Below are positions 1 to 7,814 of a DNA stretch of 15,920 bases, piece by piece (positions within the stretch are counted from its first letter, which is position 1; every line of letters begins with the position of its first letter). Location: assembly GCA_015657535.1 (NCBI GenBank), contig JADHZB010001595.1, positions 1 through 15,920 on the forward strand, read 5' to 3'. Made by a program: the position numbers and the translations under genes. The notes under the pieces were generated by a model. The model had not been told where the DNA came from. It ran no database searches and worked only from the letters and a program-made list of their open reading frames with translations. The DNA is from Nephromyces sp. MM_2019. Lineage: Eukaryota > Apicomplexa > Aconoidasida > Nephromycida.

Positions 1-261
1 GTGTGTGCCTGCTTTTGCCTGTGTTTGTGACTACATGTGTGCCATTTATGTGTGTGCTGCATAGGCCTTATAGCTGCTTTACAGTGTTTGGAGTGAAAAA
101 GCCCCACATAAACGATTGATTGATAATTGCTTCAGCATGTTATGCACACACACACACACTACACCAATATCACCCACTCAAACGCACATATAGCATCATT
201 CTCACCCAGACACACACATCCACACACGCACGCTCATCATCATCTTCGCTCTCCTTTTCAG
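1..261 (+). other. 3' part of a metacaspase intron
   Basis: No convincing coding frame is visible here. The stretch starts TG-rich (1-60) and turns CA-rich (146-230). It ends in a pyrimidine tract and CAG acceptor at 259-261, in phase with the downstream metacaspase exon. An open frame beginning at 120 is an accident of the CA tract running into the real exon. Confidence 0.55.
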
Positions 262-3138
262 GTGTGTTTACCTATTGCCTAGTCTCTAGTCTGAAGGAGC
301 TATTTTATGCAGTTTCAAAGGGTGTGCCTCATCAACCTGCAGGTGTAAGCTACAGAGATTTGATTAGTATGACGCAGCGAGCAGTTAGGAACTTACGTGA
401 GAGGTTAGCTATTGAGCGTATCACTTTAAGCTTTTATTCTAGTGCTCACACTAACGCGCTTACGGGGGCTTTCTGCCGACCAGTATGTGTTGAGAGTAGA
501 TTTGGCATCTTTGGGGAATCTCTCTGTTTAGCACACACAGATTCATAACTTTATAGAGAGTCTCTACAACACACAGATTCATAACTTTTCCCTTCGCACG
601 ATCTTTTAGCTGCTCTCTTCCACACACACATTGCATGTCTTCAGCATCCCATCAACTTTCTATGCTCATATCTATGCTAGCTCGCTGCTTTTTCTCTGCG
701 TGTGTGTATCGTCTCAATGTGTGTATTTTTTTCTCTGTTTTCCAGCCTAAAGTCTAACACACATGCACCCAGCTTCTCTGGTATCGCCTAGACCGGTCGA
801 TATAAAACCTCATTGGGTTGTGTGTTGTACAGCTCTCGGAAAAGCGTGTTGGCACTATGTGTGTGCGTATGTTTCAATCTGTGTGTTTTGAAGCAAAGAA
901 TCTTACAATACTTTTAGCTCTTGAAGAGTAGAGAGATGGTGTTTTGCACACAAGATGAAGACTTTGGCTTATCTTATATATGTGTGTGTGTGTGTGTGTG
1001 TGCTGCATCTTCAGTCGACTGTTTACTCTTGATCAATACCCTGAGCTAACACTGTATACCGGGGGTATGGCTTCTATTGATGAGCTCTTTGGAGTACCAT
1101 GGGGAGGCTATCATCAGGCGGGAATTCTCCTTAATAGCTATTCAGATAGCTTGATAGGTATAAGCCTAGCTTTAGTGAAGGCTCCTTTATATAAGGGGAC
1201 GTGAGTTTTAGGTTGTACGCACATACATACAGTTTGAAGCGTCTTGTTGGGCTTCTCATGCCTGCTCGCTGTTTGGAGCTTTGTGTGTGTGCAATTCTGA
1301 TTCATTGGGGTTGGTGCTTGCTTCTGTTTGAAGCTTTTTGTGTGTGGGCTTATCGTAGCTTCGTGCTAGGTGCTTCACCCTCTTTGAAGCATCGCGTGTG
1401 TGTGAAATCCTGAATTCTTTGTGCTCGGTGCTCCATCCTCTTTGAAGCATCGTGTGTGCGTGAGATTCTCATCCTCTTTGGTGTTTCGAATGGTTTTATG
1501 GGTTTTTGCTCTTCTTCTTCCTTATCAATTTCGTGGTTTTATCTTCTTTATTGCTACCATATGAAACTACGGCATATCAACTCCAAAACCCTGCTGCTTC
1601 CCTACACTCCCTTGTTAGCACGCACATGCCCCCCACATCCACTCATCCCCAAACCCCGATACCGACTCATACCCACCAACCCACACCCCCAATCATACCT
1701 CCCCCCCCACGCGCACACGCATACACTTGTTTCTCTCTACCAAACCCACTCAGAGAGGAAAGACAGAGATTCAGAAAACGAGCTAACTAACGGCTTCTTC
1801 TCACCAGCAGATGCCTGGCAGGAGCTCAGCTCCCTGCCAAACTCAGCAGCAGCTTCAGTGAAGATGTTTCCTCATCAACTTTCGAGGAGTTCATTGCCAT
1901 CTTCAGTGACAGCCTACCCTCCCGGGCATCACTACCCCCCAGAAAGGGTAGCCTCAATGCAGGCTGTAGATCCGAAGATTCCCCCACACACACAGCTTCC
2001 TTTAGCTAATATGGGGAATGGTGGAGCTGCAGATCCAAGGATTCCACCACACACACAGCCTCCCTTAGCTCATATGGCAAATTCTGCAGTCTCTAGTATT
2101 CTCAATACAACACAGCAGTTTGCGACTTCGCAGATTCGCAATTGCCTTCAAACCCCGTCGTACACTTCTTCAGGAAGCTTATCTTCCTCCTTTCCATGCG
2201 CACACACACACATGCAAAAGCTTCTTCCTGAGGGGCTTTCAAAGTCTGGTGTACATACACCGAGGGAGGATCAGCTTAATGCTATGGGGAAGGCCTGGGA
2301 ACAGCGAGTATCAGTGGGGGAAGGTGAAGCTTACCCCTCGGCTTTCACTGGTTATAGCCAAGGGGGGGGGGTAAGGGGGGAGGGAACGATGCCTGCCTTT
2401 AACAGCGCCTATTCTCATCACCCCCCTAGTAAGGGGTATGCGATTAGTAGCCACCCCATGCAGGAGTATGCTCACTCCGGTGGTAACGAGTATCCTTACC
2501 CCCATCACCATCCCCATGAGTATCGACACCCCCCTCATGAGTATCGACACCCCCCTCATGAGTATCAATACCCCCCCTACCCCTCCACCCCTCTCGCACG
2601 TTACCATGAAGCTGAAGGCTACGAAACGCATCCACAAGAGACTGAAGATATGATGGGATCAGCCCCCCCACTAGTAGGGGAGCAAGCAATATCACGGAGC
2701 CTGCGGCAGCACTGTACTATGGAAACCCCCTATCCTCCTTATAGCAAGGAGGGAAAGCGTGTGTTCCCCCCTCCCCTTCATCCTGGAGGGGAAGGAAACG
2801 AAGCCTCCTCACACAGTGGCGGAGGTAGTAGTACTTTGACCCCCTCCCTCCAACCCCCCCTTCCTCAGGATGATAGCGATAATCAGAAAACAGCGGATTC
2901 CCTGAAGAAGAATCATCAAAAGCGATGCTTAATGGAGAGATCTCCGGGAGGGTTGAAAAAGCTGGTAGTTACTAGGCAATCGCCTTCTAAAGGCTTGAAG
3001 AGAAGGGAGGAGGAAGTGAAGAATCTGCTGCCAAAGAATGTAGAAGAATCGATGAAATCCGCTGAAGTTAGAAGCAGAATGCTTAGCCTAGAAAGTAGCA
3101 AGAATTTTGGAGGCTTTAATACCTTCTATAGGGTGTAG
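262..3138 (+). CDS. Type I metacaspase, C-terminal part of the peptidase domain plus a long Pro/His-rich C-terminal extension (5' end outside window)
   Basis: Metacaspases are caspase-fold cysteine peptidases that usually cut after Arg or Lys. Exon 262-403 follows a pyrimidine-rich acceptor (ctccttttcag) and encodes GVFTYCLVSSLKEL, then VSYRDLI. This is the p10 pattern G-x-F-T-Y/W...SY-x-x-L of type I metacaspases. Exon 1015-1157 continues in phase with DQYPEL, matching the Q-x-P-x-L segment that follows in the family. Donor AG|GTATAAG at 1157/1158 (phase 1) fits the acceptor ctcaccagcag at 1810/1811, which opens a 442-codon exon ending in TAG at 3138. That exon is rich in Pro, His, Tyr and Ser. 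It holds a doubled block around DPKIPPHTQ/DPRIPPHTQ (nt 1969-2088), a triplicated HEY-RHPP motif (nt 2511-2575) and a basic/acidic tail. The p20 part with the catalytic His and Cys would lie upstream of the window. Donor 403/404 (GAG|GTTAGC) is weak and was chosen by phase. If the 1158 donor is not used, the peptidase stops at TGA 1202-1204 and 1811-3138 belongs to another transcript. Confidence 0.68.
404..1014 (+). other. Metacaspase intron (611 bp), TG-rich towards its end
   Basis: This intron is inferred from phase: two bases are left at 403 and one is supplied at 1015. Its 3' end carries a (TG)n run at about 981-1002, followed by ctgcatcttcag. It also contains a 19-bp direct repeat at 534-552 and 570-588. 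I cannot exclude a further small exon inside it, but the family pattern on either side needs none. Confidence 0.5.
534..588. repeat. 19-bp direct repeat, two copies 36 bp apart
   Basis: The 19-base word cacacagattcataacttt occurs at 534-552 and again at 570-588. A near-palindromic agagagtctct lies between the copies. Both copies sit in the metacaspase intron. They look like a small local duplication, and no function can be read from them. Confidence 0.8.
1158..1810 (+). other. Metacaspase intron (653 bp) with TG-rich first half and CA-rich second half
   Basis: Bounded by AG|GTATAAG and ttctcaccagcag|at, with matching phases. The first half (1270-1460) is TG-rich and contains a diverged 58-bp repeat. 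The second half (about 1615-1790) is C/CA-rich. The open frame running through 1456-1810 is mostly proline, His and Thr codons made by the CA-rich sequence, and I do not take it as coding. Confidence 0.5.
1363..1479 (+). repeat. Diverged 58-bp tandem duplication
   Basis: The copy starting at 1363 (gtgctaggtgcttcaccctc) is followed 58 bp later, at 1421, by a related copy (gtgctcggtgctccatcctc). Both continue with tttgaagcatcg and a TG stretch. An earlier, weaker relative with ggtgcttgcttctgtttgaag lies at about 1311-1334. All are inside the inferred 1158-1810 intron. Confidence 0.75.
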
Positions 3139-3222
3139 TAGGAGGGGGGGGAGAGCGATACTGAGAGAGCGATACTGAGAGAGACGCTTCGGCCTAGAGA
3201 AAAAACTGGGTTGGTGGGTAGA

Positions 3223-3247
3223 GTGTGTGTGTGTGTGTGTGTGTGTG
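3223..3247 (+). repeat. (TG)n microsatellite
   Basis: A nearly pure TG dinucleotide run about 85 bp after the metacaspase stop codon. It may lie in the 3' UTR or just downstream. Confidence 0.9.
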
Positions 3248-3411
3248 AAATCTCTTTGAGGGTCTTTCGAAAAAAGGCTTGGAATATATGGCACTTAAAT
3301 ATCAGGAAGAGGGAGAGATGCAGAAATAGCGGAAAACCCCCTTTTCTTCATTTTTATTGATTTTTTAGGGTCTTTACTGCTTCATCTTTACAAAGAACAC
3401 GCATGAATTAA

Positions 3412-3446
3412 CACACACACACACACACACGCACGCACACACACAT
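3412..3446 (+). repeat. (CA)n microsatellite
   Basis: A CA run interrupted by two CGCA units, in the intergenic AT-rich region. It is opposite in sense to the nearby TG run at 3223-3247, so the two could pair as a long-range hairpin in a transcript that covers both. Confidence 0.9.
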
Positions 3447-4288
3447 AATGTGATCTCCCTGCATACGCAAAGTCACACACAGAATATATAAATTCCCTTC
3501 TCCTGCACAAAAAAACAATAAAAAATCCCTCCTTCTGCACAAAAAATGTATTCTCCCTCCTCCAGTCTACCAAGAAGCTGAGAAGTGACGAATTTTAGCA
3601 GAAACTTGCAATTTGAAGTTTCTACGTCAAAATACCTTCAAATTTCCTTGAAGAGGAAATTTTCAGAGAAAACTATTTTTATCCTAATAAACTGCTTAAA
3701 TTAGCGAAAAAGCGCAAGATTTCAGTTTAACAGCGTCTACAGCGTGATAATACACTAAAATTTTTATGAAGAGGGGGGGGAGTGGGGTGGGGTGGGGTAG
3801 GAGCAAACCTACTTTTTGATAAATTTGAAATCATTTTGAAAAAATATTGAAAAGTAGATTGATATTACTAGAATATAACGAAAAAAAGAGGTAGAAGAAC
3901 AAGGAGATGATGTTGAAGATGAAGATTTTTCGTGAAGATTCGCTCAAGATGCTGTTTTCTCTGTAAGTTTCCAATATTTAGGGGAAATTGGCCTTTCTGT
4001 GTGCAAATCTGTGCAAAGAGCTGAAGTAAGTTGGAGAAAACGACGGATTTCTACTGAAAAGTGTTGAATCTGCTAATCTAATCCTTGAAAGAACACACAA
4101 CAGTAAACAAGTGAAACTTTTTCTTCAAACTTTGCATGTTTTTTCATCTTTTTCTGTCTTCATCTTCTTCTTTTTACTTTGTTCCCCCATCACCACTAGA
4201 AAAGTTATAAAAGAAGGCAATCTTCAATGCATTAACTGCAGTGTATTTTAATCAATTCTCAAAAACTCATTAGTTTACCTTCATATAG

Positions 4289-4412
4289 AGGAAGAGTCAA
4301 AGGCTATGAAGCTAGCAGCATAGAAGCTGCCTACAGAACATCATCTGAAGCAGAGATGCTTGGCGATTTTGCTGCTAAGTCTGTGTGTGAATTCATCTTC
4401 ATTCCATCTTAG
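4289..4412 (+). other. Candidate coding fragment, possibly an upstream exon of the gene at 5084-5771
   Basis: After a possible acceptor tcatatag at 4288, a frame (codons in register with 4302) reads protein-like sequence including GYEASSIEAAYRTSSEAEML, then GDFAAKS. It closes at TAG 4410-4412. No dinucleotide bias produces this peptide, which is why I report it. The donor is unclear: gtgtgtg directly after AAKS would be phase 0. No initiator was identified, and the link to later exons is unproved. Confidence 0.3.
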
Positions 4413-4436
4413 GGCTGCAGAAAGGCTGATACACAC

Positions 4437-4680
4437 ATACGCACACACACAGTCACACATGCAGAAACACACACACACGGCAACACACACACAGTCACAC
4501 AGAAACATGCAATCACAGTCACACATGCAGAAACACACACACACGGCAACACACACACAGTCACACAGAAACATGCAATCACAGTCACACTGCAACACAC
4601 ACACGGCAACACACACACAGTCACACAGAAACATGCAATCACAGTCACACTGCAACACACACACCAGCACACAGTCACAC
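4437..4680 (+). repeat. CA-rich complex tandem repeat, units of about 60-66 bp
   Basis: The core agaaacatgcaatcacagtc occurs at 4501, 4567 and 4627 (spacings 66 and 60). It is separated by cacacacggcaacacacacacag blocks, with partial copies on both sides. Long open frames on both strands here encode only Thr/His or Cys/Val alternations and are repeat shadows. The array would be intronic or leader sequence if the flanking candidate exons are real. Confidence 0.85.
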
Positions 4681-4930
4681 AGCTCCATACCTACAGAAAT
4701 ATACGACATACACACCCATACACCAACACACAGATTGACGAAAAAAACAGCTTTTGATTTTCACACACAAGCCTTAGAGTCTTAGTGTATGTACAGATGT
4801 TTGTTGCGACTCTCCAAGAGAGATGCACTTGTTCTCTCTTTCAAGTAAAGGAATGCTATGCTAACAAGGTATGTGTGCGTGTGTGTATCTATGTTTCTGT
4901 GTATGTGTTGTGTGTGTGTCTATGACTGTG

Positions 4931-5056
4931 TGGTGTGTGTAGAAGCGGAATATAAAGGCTCCTTTTCTCTTCTCTATGTAGGGATTTCTCTACTTGAAGA
5001 GGTAGTACTTTACTGCCAAGAGCTTATCAAAGAAGCCTGTAGGTGTTACGCTCGTT
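4931..5056 (+). other. Candidate coding fragment upstream of the 5084 exon
   Basis: After a TG tract and possible acceptors (gtgtgtag, or ctcttctctatgtag near 4980), one frame reads GISLLEEVVLYCQELIKEAC, a helix-like peptide, before a stop at 5056-5058. Donors GAG|GTAGTA (phase 0, compatible with the next exon at 5084) and TAG|GTGTTA are both possible. The connection to the fragment at 4289 could not be made in phase. Confidence 0.3.
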
Positions 5057-5083
5057 GAGAAAGCATCTCCATCCTGTTTGTAG

Positions 5084-5771
5084 TATCGCACCTGCAAGAA
5101 CACACACACAGAAGCCTTAGTTGATCACCTGAAGGCAAGAATGCAGGGCTTCACCAAAGCAGGAAAAATCTTCTTGAAATCGCAGGTAGAGTGGCAGCAA
5201 TTAAGACACACACATTGAGAGTGATTTTTTTGACACACACACAATGAAAGTGCTGAAGACACAAACGCACACTAAAACTCATGACACACACATGATGTAT
5301 AGAGAAAAAACAAATAATTTGGATGCCTTTGCTTGGAAAATGTAGCTCAGCCTAGTAACTTTCTTCTTTTCCAAAAGGGTGCAAAAGAGGGTGCATTTAA
5401 TCACCTTGTAGAAAACATCTTCTCCACATCTATCGATCGTCCAAAGTTCCCCTTTAAGCAGCTTGGAGTTCTGCAAATAGACGAAAAAAGGAGGAAGATG
5501 TTAAAAGCTAATAAAAAGCGGTCTTTACTTCTATTCTACCTCCTTTAATGAGGAGTAGAAGCTTCACTCTTTTAGAGCTTTAAAACCGACTGCTAAAGCG
5601 AACAACATACAAAACACTGCCAAACTATTAAGTCAGAGTAGTATAGATCAAGTGCCTACCGAAGGTTTCCAAAGGTCAGCAATCGACCATCCATCAGCTG
5701 GCTCGACCGTTTTCAACACTCGCAGCTTCTTACACTTTGAAAGATGTGAAACTTCGACATTTTGCACCTAA
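5084..5771 (+). CDS. Unrecognised protein, three phase-matched exons
   Basis: The product is not recognised. Exons 5084-5185, 5378-5520 and 5576-5771 join in phases 0 and 2. Exon 1 ends GKIFLKSQ at CAG|GTAGAG. The 192-bp intron ends cttttccaaaag, with a possible branch sequence ctagtaac upstream. Exon 2 includes GAFNHLVENIFSTSIDRPKF and a basic stretch DEKRRKMLKANKKR. It ends at AAGCG|GTCTTT before a 55-bp intron ending cactcttttag. Exon 3 stays open for 64 codons to TAA 5769-5771, rich in Ser, Thr and Asn, although no composition bias forces it open. The first exon may begin after TAG at 5083. Alternatively, translation may start at ATG 5141-5143, giving about 127 residues. No membrane segment or known motif is visible. 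Candidate upstream exons at 4289 and 4931 could extend it. Confidence 0.5.
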
Positions 5772-6009
5772 GAAACAGGAGAAAAACAGTAAGAAAATGG
5801 GATTTTTAGGTGAAGAAACAGGGAAAACTCCGAAAACACAATATTTTCAGGCGAAGAGACGGGGAAAAATGCAAAAAACCACGTCTTCACACCAAAAACA
5901 GCAGAAAATCTCAACAATTTGATGAAGATAAGCTAGAATTACTCCTTGGAGCCACCAAAAAACATCTTTAAAACGTCTAAAAGAAGGAAAAAAATGGGAA
6001 TTTATGGCT
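5772..6009. other. Short AT-rich gap between convergent genes
   Basis: The plus-strand gene ends at 5771 and the minus-strand gene ends at 6010. The 238 bp between are A-rich on the plus strand and contain repeated words such as aaacagg(g/a)gaaaa and ggcgaagagacgggg. The frame opening at 5737 reads mostly Lys/Gln/Thr from this composition and is not taken as coding. Confidence 0.5.
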
Positions 6010-6655
6010 TCACACATCATACACCACGTTAAGCTGCCTATAAATCCAAACTAAGCCCACATATGCATAGAAAAATACGCAAAAAACAAGGAAACTGCTG
6101 CAAACTATGAGAAAAAAGCAAACTATACACTTCATTAACCTTGAAAGGAATTTAGTAGAATGAAATGCTAATGCTTTTATGAGAAAGTGCATATTTTCCT
6201 GCACACATCAAGGTTTTCTCTTCTCTCTGATCTACGACACACACAGATATCTCCTTCTCATCCCTTCTTTTTGATCTAACGACACACACACAAAGCTCTC
6301 TTTCTCATTTCTGCCCCATCTTCAATACACACACATCCCTCCCTCCCTCTCCCCATCTGTCTAATCAGCACACACACTAACATAACATCCCACTATACAC
6401 ACACATCTCTGCAATCTCCACCTTAAACAAAGCCTGGCGAAAGAGTATCGTCCTGATCTCCCTCCTCACTGCTTCTGCTTTCTCTCTGTAAAGCCCTATA
6501 GTTTCAAATGAAGTCATGTAGGTAGGAGAAAGATCTACACCCTTTAAAACATCTTCAGGAGGAGAAAGGCTTGCGGGTTCCACCTTTTCTGCAGAATTTG
6601 TTGGTTTAAGCTGCAATTCTATCCATTCCTGAGAGCGAAAGGCTGGGAAATTCAT
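6010..6655 (-). CDS. Small unrecognised protein of about 107 residues, three exons
   Basis: The product is not recognised. Read on the minus strand, ATG at 6655-6653 opens an exon to 6422 (MNFPAFRSQEWIELQ at the start, a charged helix YREKAEAVRREIRTILF near its end). It closes with a good donor AAG|GTGGAG in phase 0. Exon 6198-6140 (ENMHFLIKALAFHSTKFLS) follows acceptor gatgtgtgcag and ends CAAG|GTTAATG in phase 2. A last exon 6037-6010 after ggatttatag gives QLNVVYDV and TGA. All phases agree. The middle intron (6421-6199) is TG-rich on the sense strand. The protein looks soluble and helical. The last exon is short, and other acceptors (ttctcatag, tttgcag) exist, so the final residues are the least certain part. 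Confidence 0.5.
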
Positions 6656-6736
6656 CGTGAGGAAGAGGAGGGGATTTTTCCAGAGAAAACAGCGGAAAAA
6701 GCGGATTTTTGGGGAGGTTTTGGGGGCATGTTATTA

Positions 6737-6752
6737 GGGGGGGCGGGGGGGG
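6737..6752 (+). repeat. Poly-G pair (G7-C-G8)
   Basis: Seven Gs, one C and eight Gs, immediately followed by a short TG run. It lies about 80 bp upstream of the start codon of the minus-strand gene at 6655. It could form a quadruplex on the plus strand. Confidence 0.85.
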
Positions 6753-6963
6753 TGTGTGTGTAGATGAGGTAGGTGTGGGGGTATTTGATGCTCTTACCGA
6801 GTGTGCCTATCTGCTCTATACCCTGTGTATGTGTGCACGAAATTCGCTCAGACTTTTACTAAATACTTTGAAATCCTGAGAAAAGACGTGTTCTCTGAAA
6901 ACATTATGATAAATGAAGAGAGAAGAAATGTTTATACTTCCTCTAACCGAGCGAGCTTTTGAA

Positions 6964-7130
6964 GATGGGGTGGAGGTGGGGGAATGGGGGTGGAAGGGAG
7001 GTGGAGGGAGTGGAGGAGGGTGGAGAGGGAGTAGAGGGGGGTGGAGAGGGAGCTGAGGGGGGTGGAGGGAGGTGAAGGAGGGTGGAGAAGGAGAAAAAGA
7101 GGGAAAGGAAGGAAGAGAAGAAGATGAAGA
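6964..7130 (+). repeat. Purine-rich, G-cluster tract (about 165 bp)
   Basis: Almost every base is A or G, with occasional T, built from variants of gggtggaggg and gggtggagaggga and fading into GA/AAG at its 3' end. The reverse strand is a CT-rich tract encoding only Pro/Ser/Leu shadows. Such tracts can form triplex or quadruplex DNA. It lies between divergent promoters. Confidence 0.85.
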
Positions 7131-7339
7131 ACAAGTTCCACAGCCCCACAGAGCAGGTGAAAAAAAAGCAGTAAAGTTGGTATGTGTGTGTGTGAGAAGA
7201 GGAAATCACACAAAAACCCCTAGAAATGTGAAGATGAAGATGCGGAGGAGTTTTTCAGAGGAAAAAACTTTTTTTCAGAAAAAAACATAGAAAACAGCGG
7301 ATTTCGCTACGCGAAGGAAGCAAACCTCCTTTTCTTCCT

Positions 7340-7720
7340 GACATTCACACACACACTTGAAGACAGTCATAGAAAGAGGGAGACAGATTCATACACACAC
7401 AAGCAGATGAAGATGCTGACACACACAGAGACAACGAATAGAGTCGCACACACAAGCATAGCAGCACACACACTAATACCGTCACACAGAGTCGGGCACA
7501 CACAGAGTCGAACACAAACGCACACACACACAGCGGCACATAGAGCCACATATTCACAGAGGCACACAGAGCCATACACACACACACACACGCAAATGCA
7601 CACACAGAGCTACACAAGCACATACTCGCACACAAGTAAAACTGCATACACCCACACACAAGTAGAGCCACACTCACAGATTCACCCCCACACAAACACA
7701 CGCCCAACATCCCCACAAAA
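7340..7720 (+). repeat. CA-rich stretch upstream of the ODR4-like start, probably 5' leader or upstream intron
   Basis: Dense acacac runs mixed with short words such as agtcg, agcc and aagcag. The main frame is open upstream to 7407, but the 136 codons before ATG 7815 are mostly Thr and His and read as CA-repeat shadow, so I exclude them from the protein. Confidence 0.75.
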
Positions 7721-7814
7721 CCACCCCCCCAAAGCAAATCCTTCTTTCTCCACCCACTTGTATGTGTGTTCCAATTCAAAACTTATCAGCTCTCCATCCC
7801 CTTGTCTCAAACTG

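Larger units (their letters stand above)
3139..4288. other. AT-rich non-coding region between plus-strand genes
   Basis: No credible exon was found on either strand. The region begins with the 3' flank of the metacaspase gene, a G-rich stretch just after the stop and a short duplicated gagagcgatact. It continues with a (TG)n tract (3223-3247), a (CA)n tract (about 3412-3446) and AT-rich DNA from about 3580 onward. A G-quadruplex motif lies at 3773-3797. The words agaaatagcggaaaa (3322) and gagaaaacgacggattt (4034) belong to a dispersed motif described in the findings. Transcript end and promoter cannot be placed. Confidence 0.5.
6656..7814. other. Divergent intergenic region (likely promoters and leaders for 6655- and 7815+)
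   Basis: The two flanking genes point away from each other, so both promoters should lie here. Visible structure: motif gagaaaacagcggaaaaagc at 6683, G7CG8 at 6737-6752, a purine/G-rich tract at 6964-7130, motif agaaaacagcggatttcgc at 7289 followed by a short inverted repeat at 7303-7315, and a CA-rich stretch at about 7340-7720 just before the ODR4-like start. No TATA box or initiator can be named with confidence. The open frames here encode only low-complexity peptides. Confidence 0.5.

Noticed and set aside
1456..1810. N-terminal part of the 560-codon plus-strand frame
   Set aside because: It begins at a GTG in TG-rich DNA and runs through CA/C-rich intron-like sequence. The acceptor at 1810 marks the likely exon start.
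4341..4785. Long frames on both strands reading Cys/Val or Thr/His alternations
   Set aside because: Dinucleotide repeats keep several frames open at once. The peptides carry no information beyond the repeat.
6932..7290. Pro/Ser/Leu-rich minus frames and a Glu/Gly/Lys-rich plus frame
   Set aside because: Both are shadows of the purine tract at 6964-7130, with no splice or start context.
7407..7814. 136-codon upstream extension of the large plus-strand frame
   Set aside because: It is almost entirely Thr/His/Ser/Gln from CA-repeat DNA. ATG 7815 starts an ordinary basic N-terminus, so the extension is read as leader or intron.
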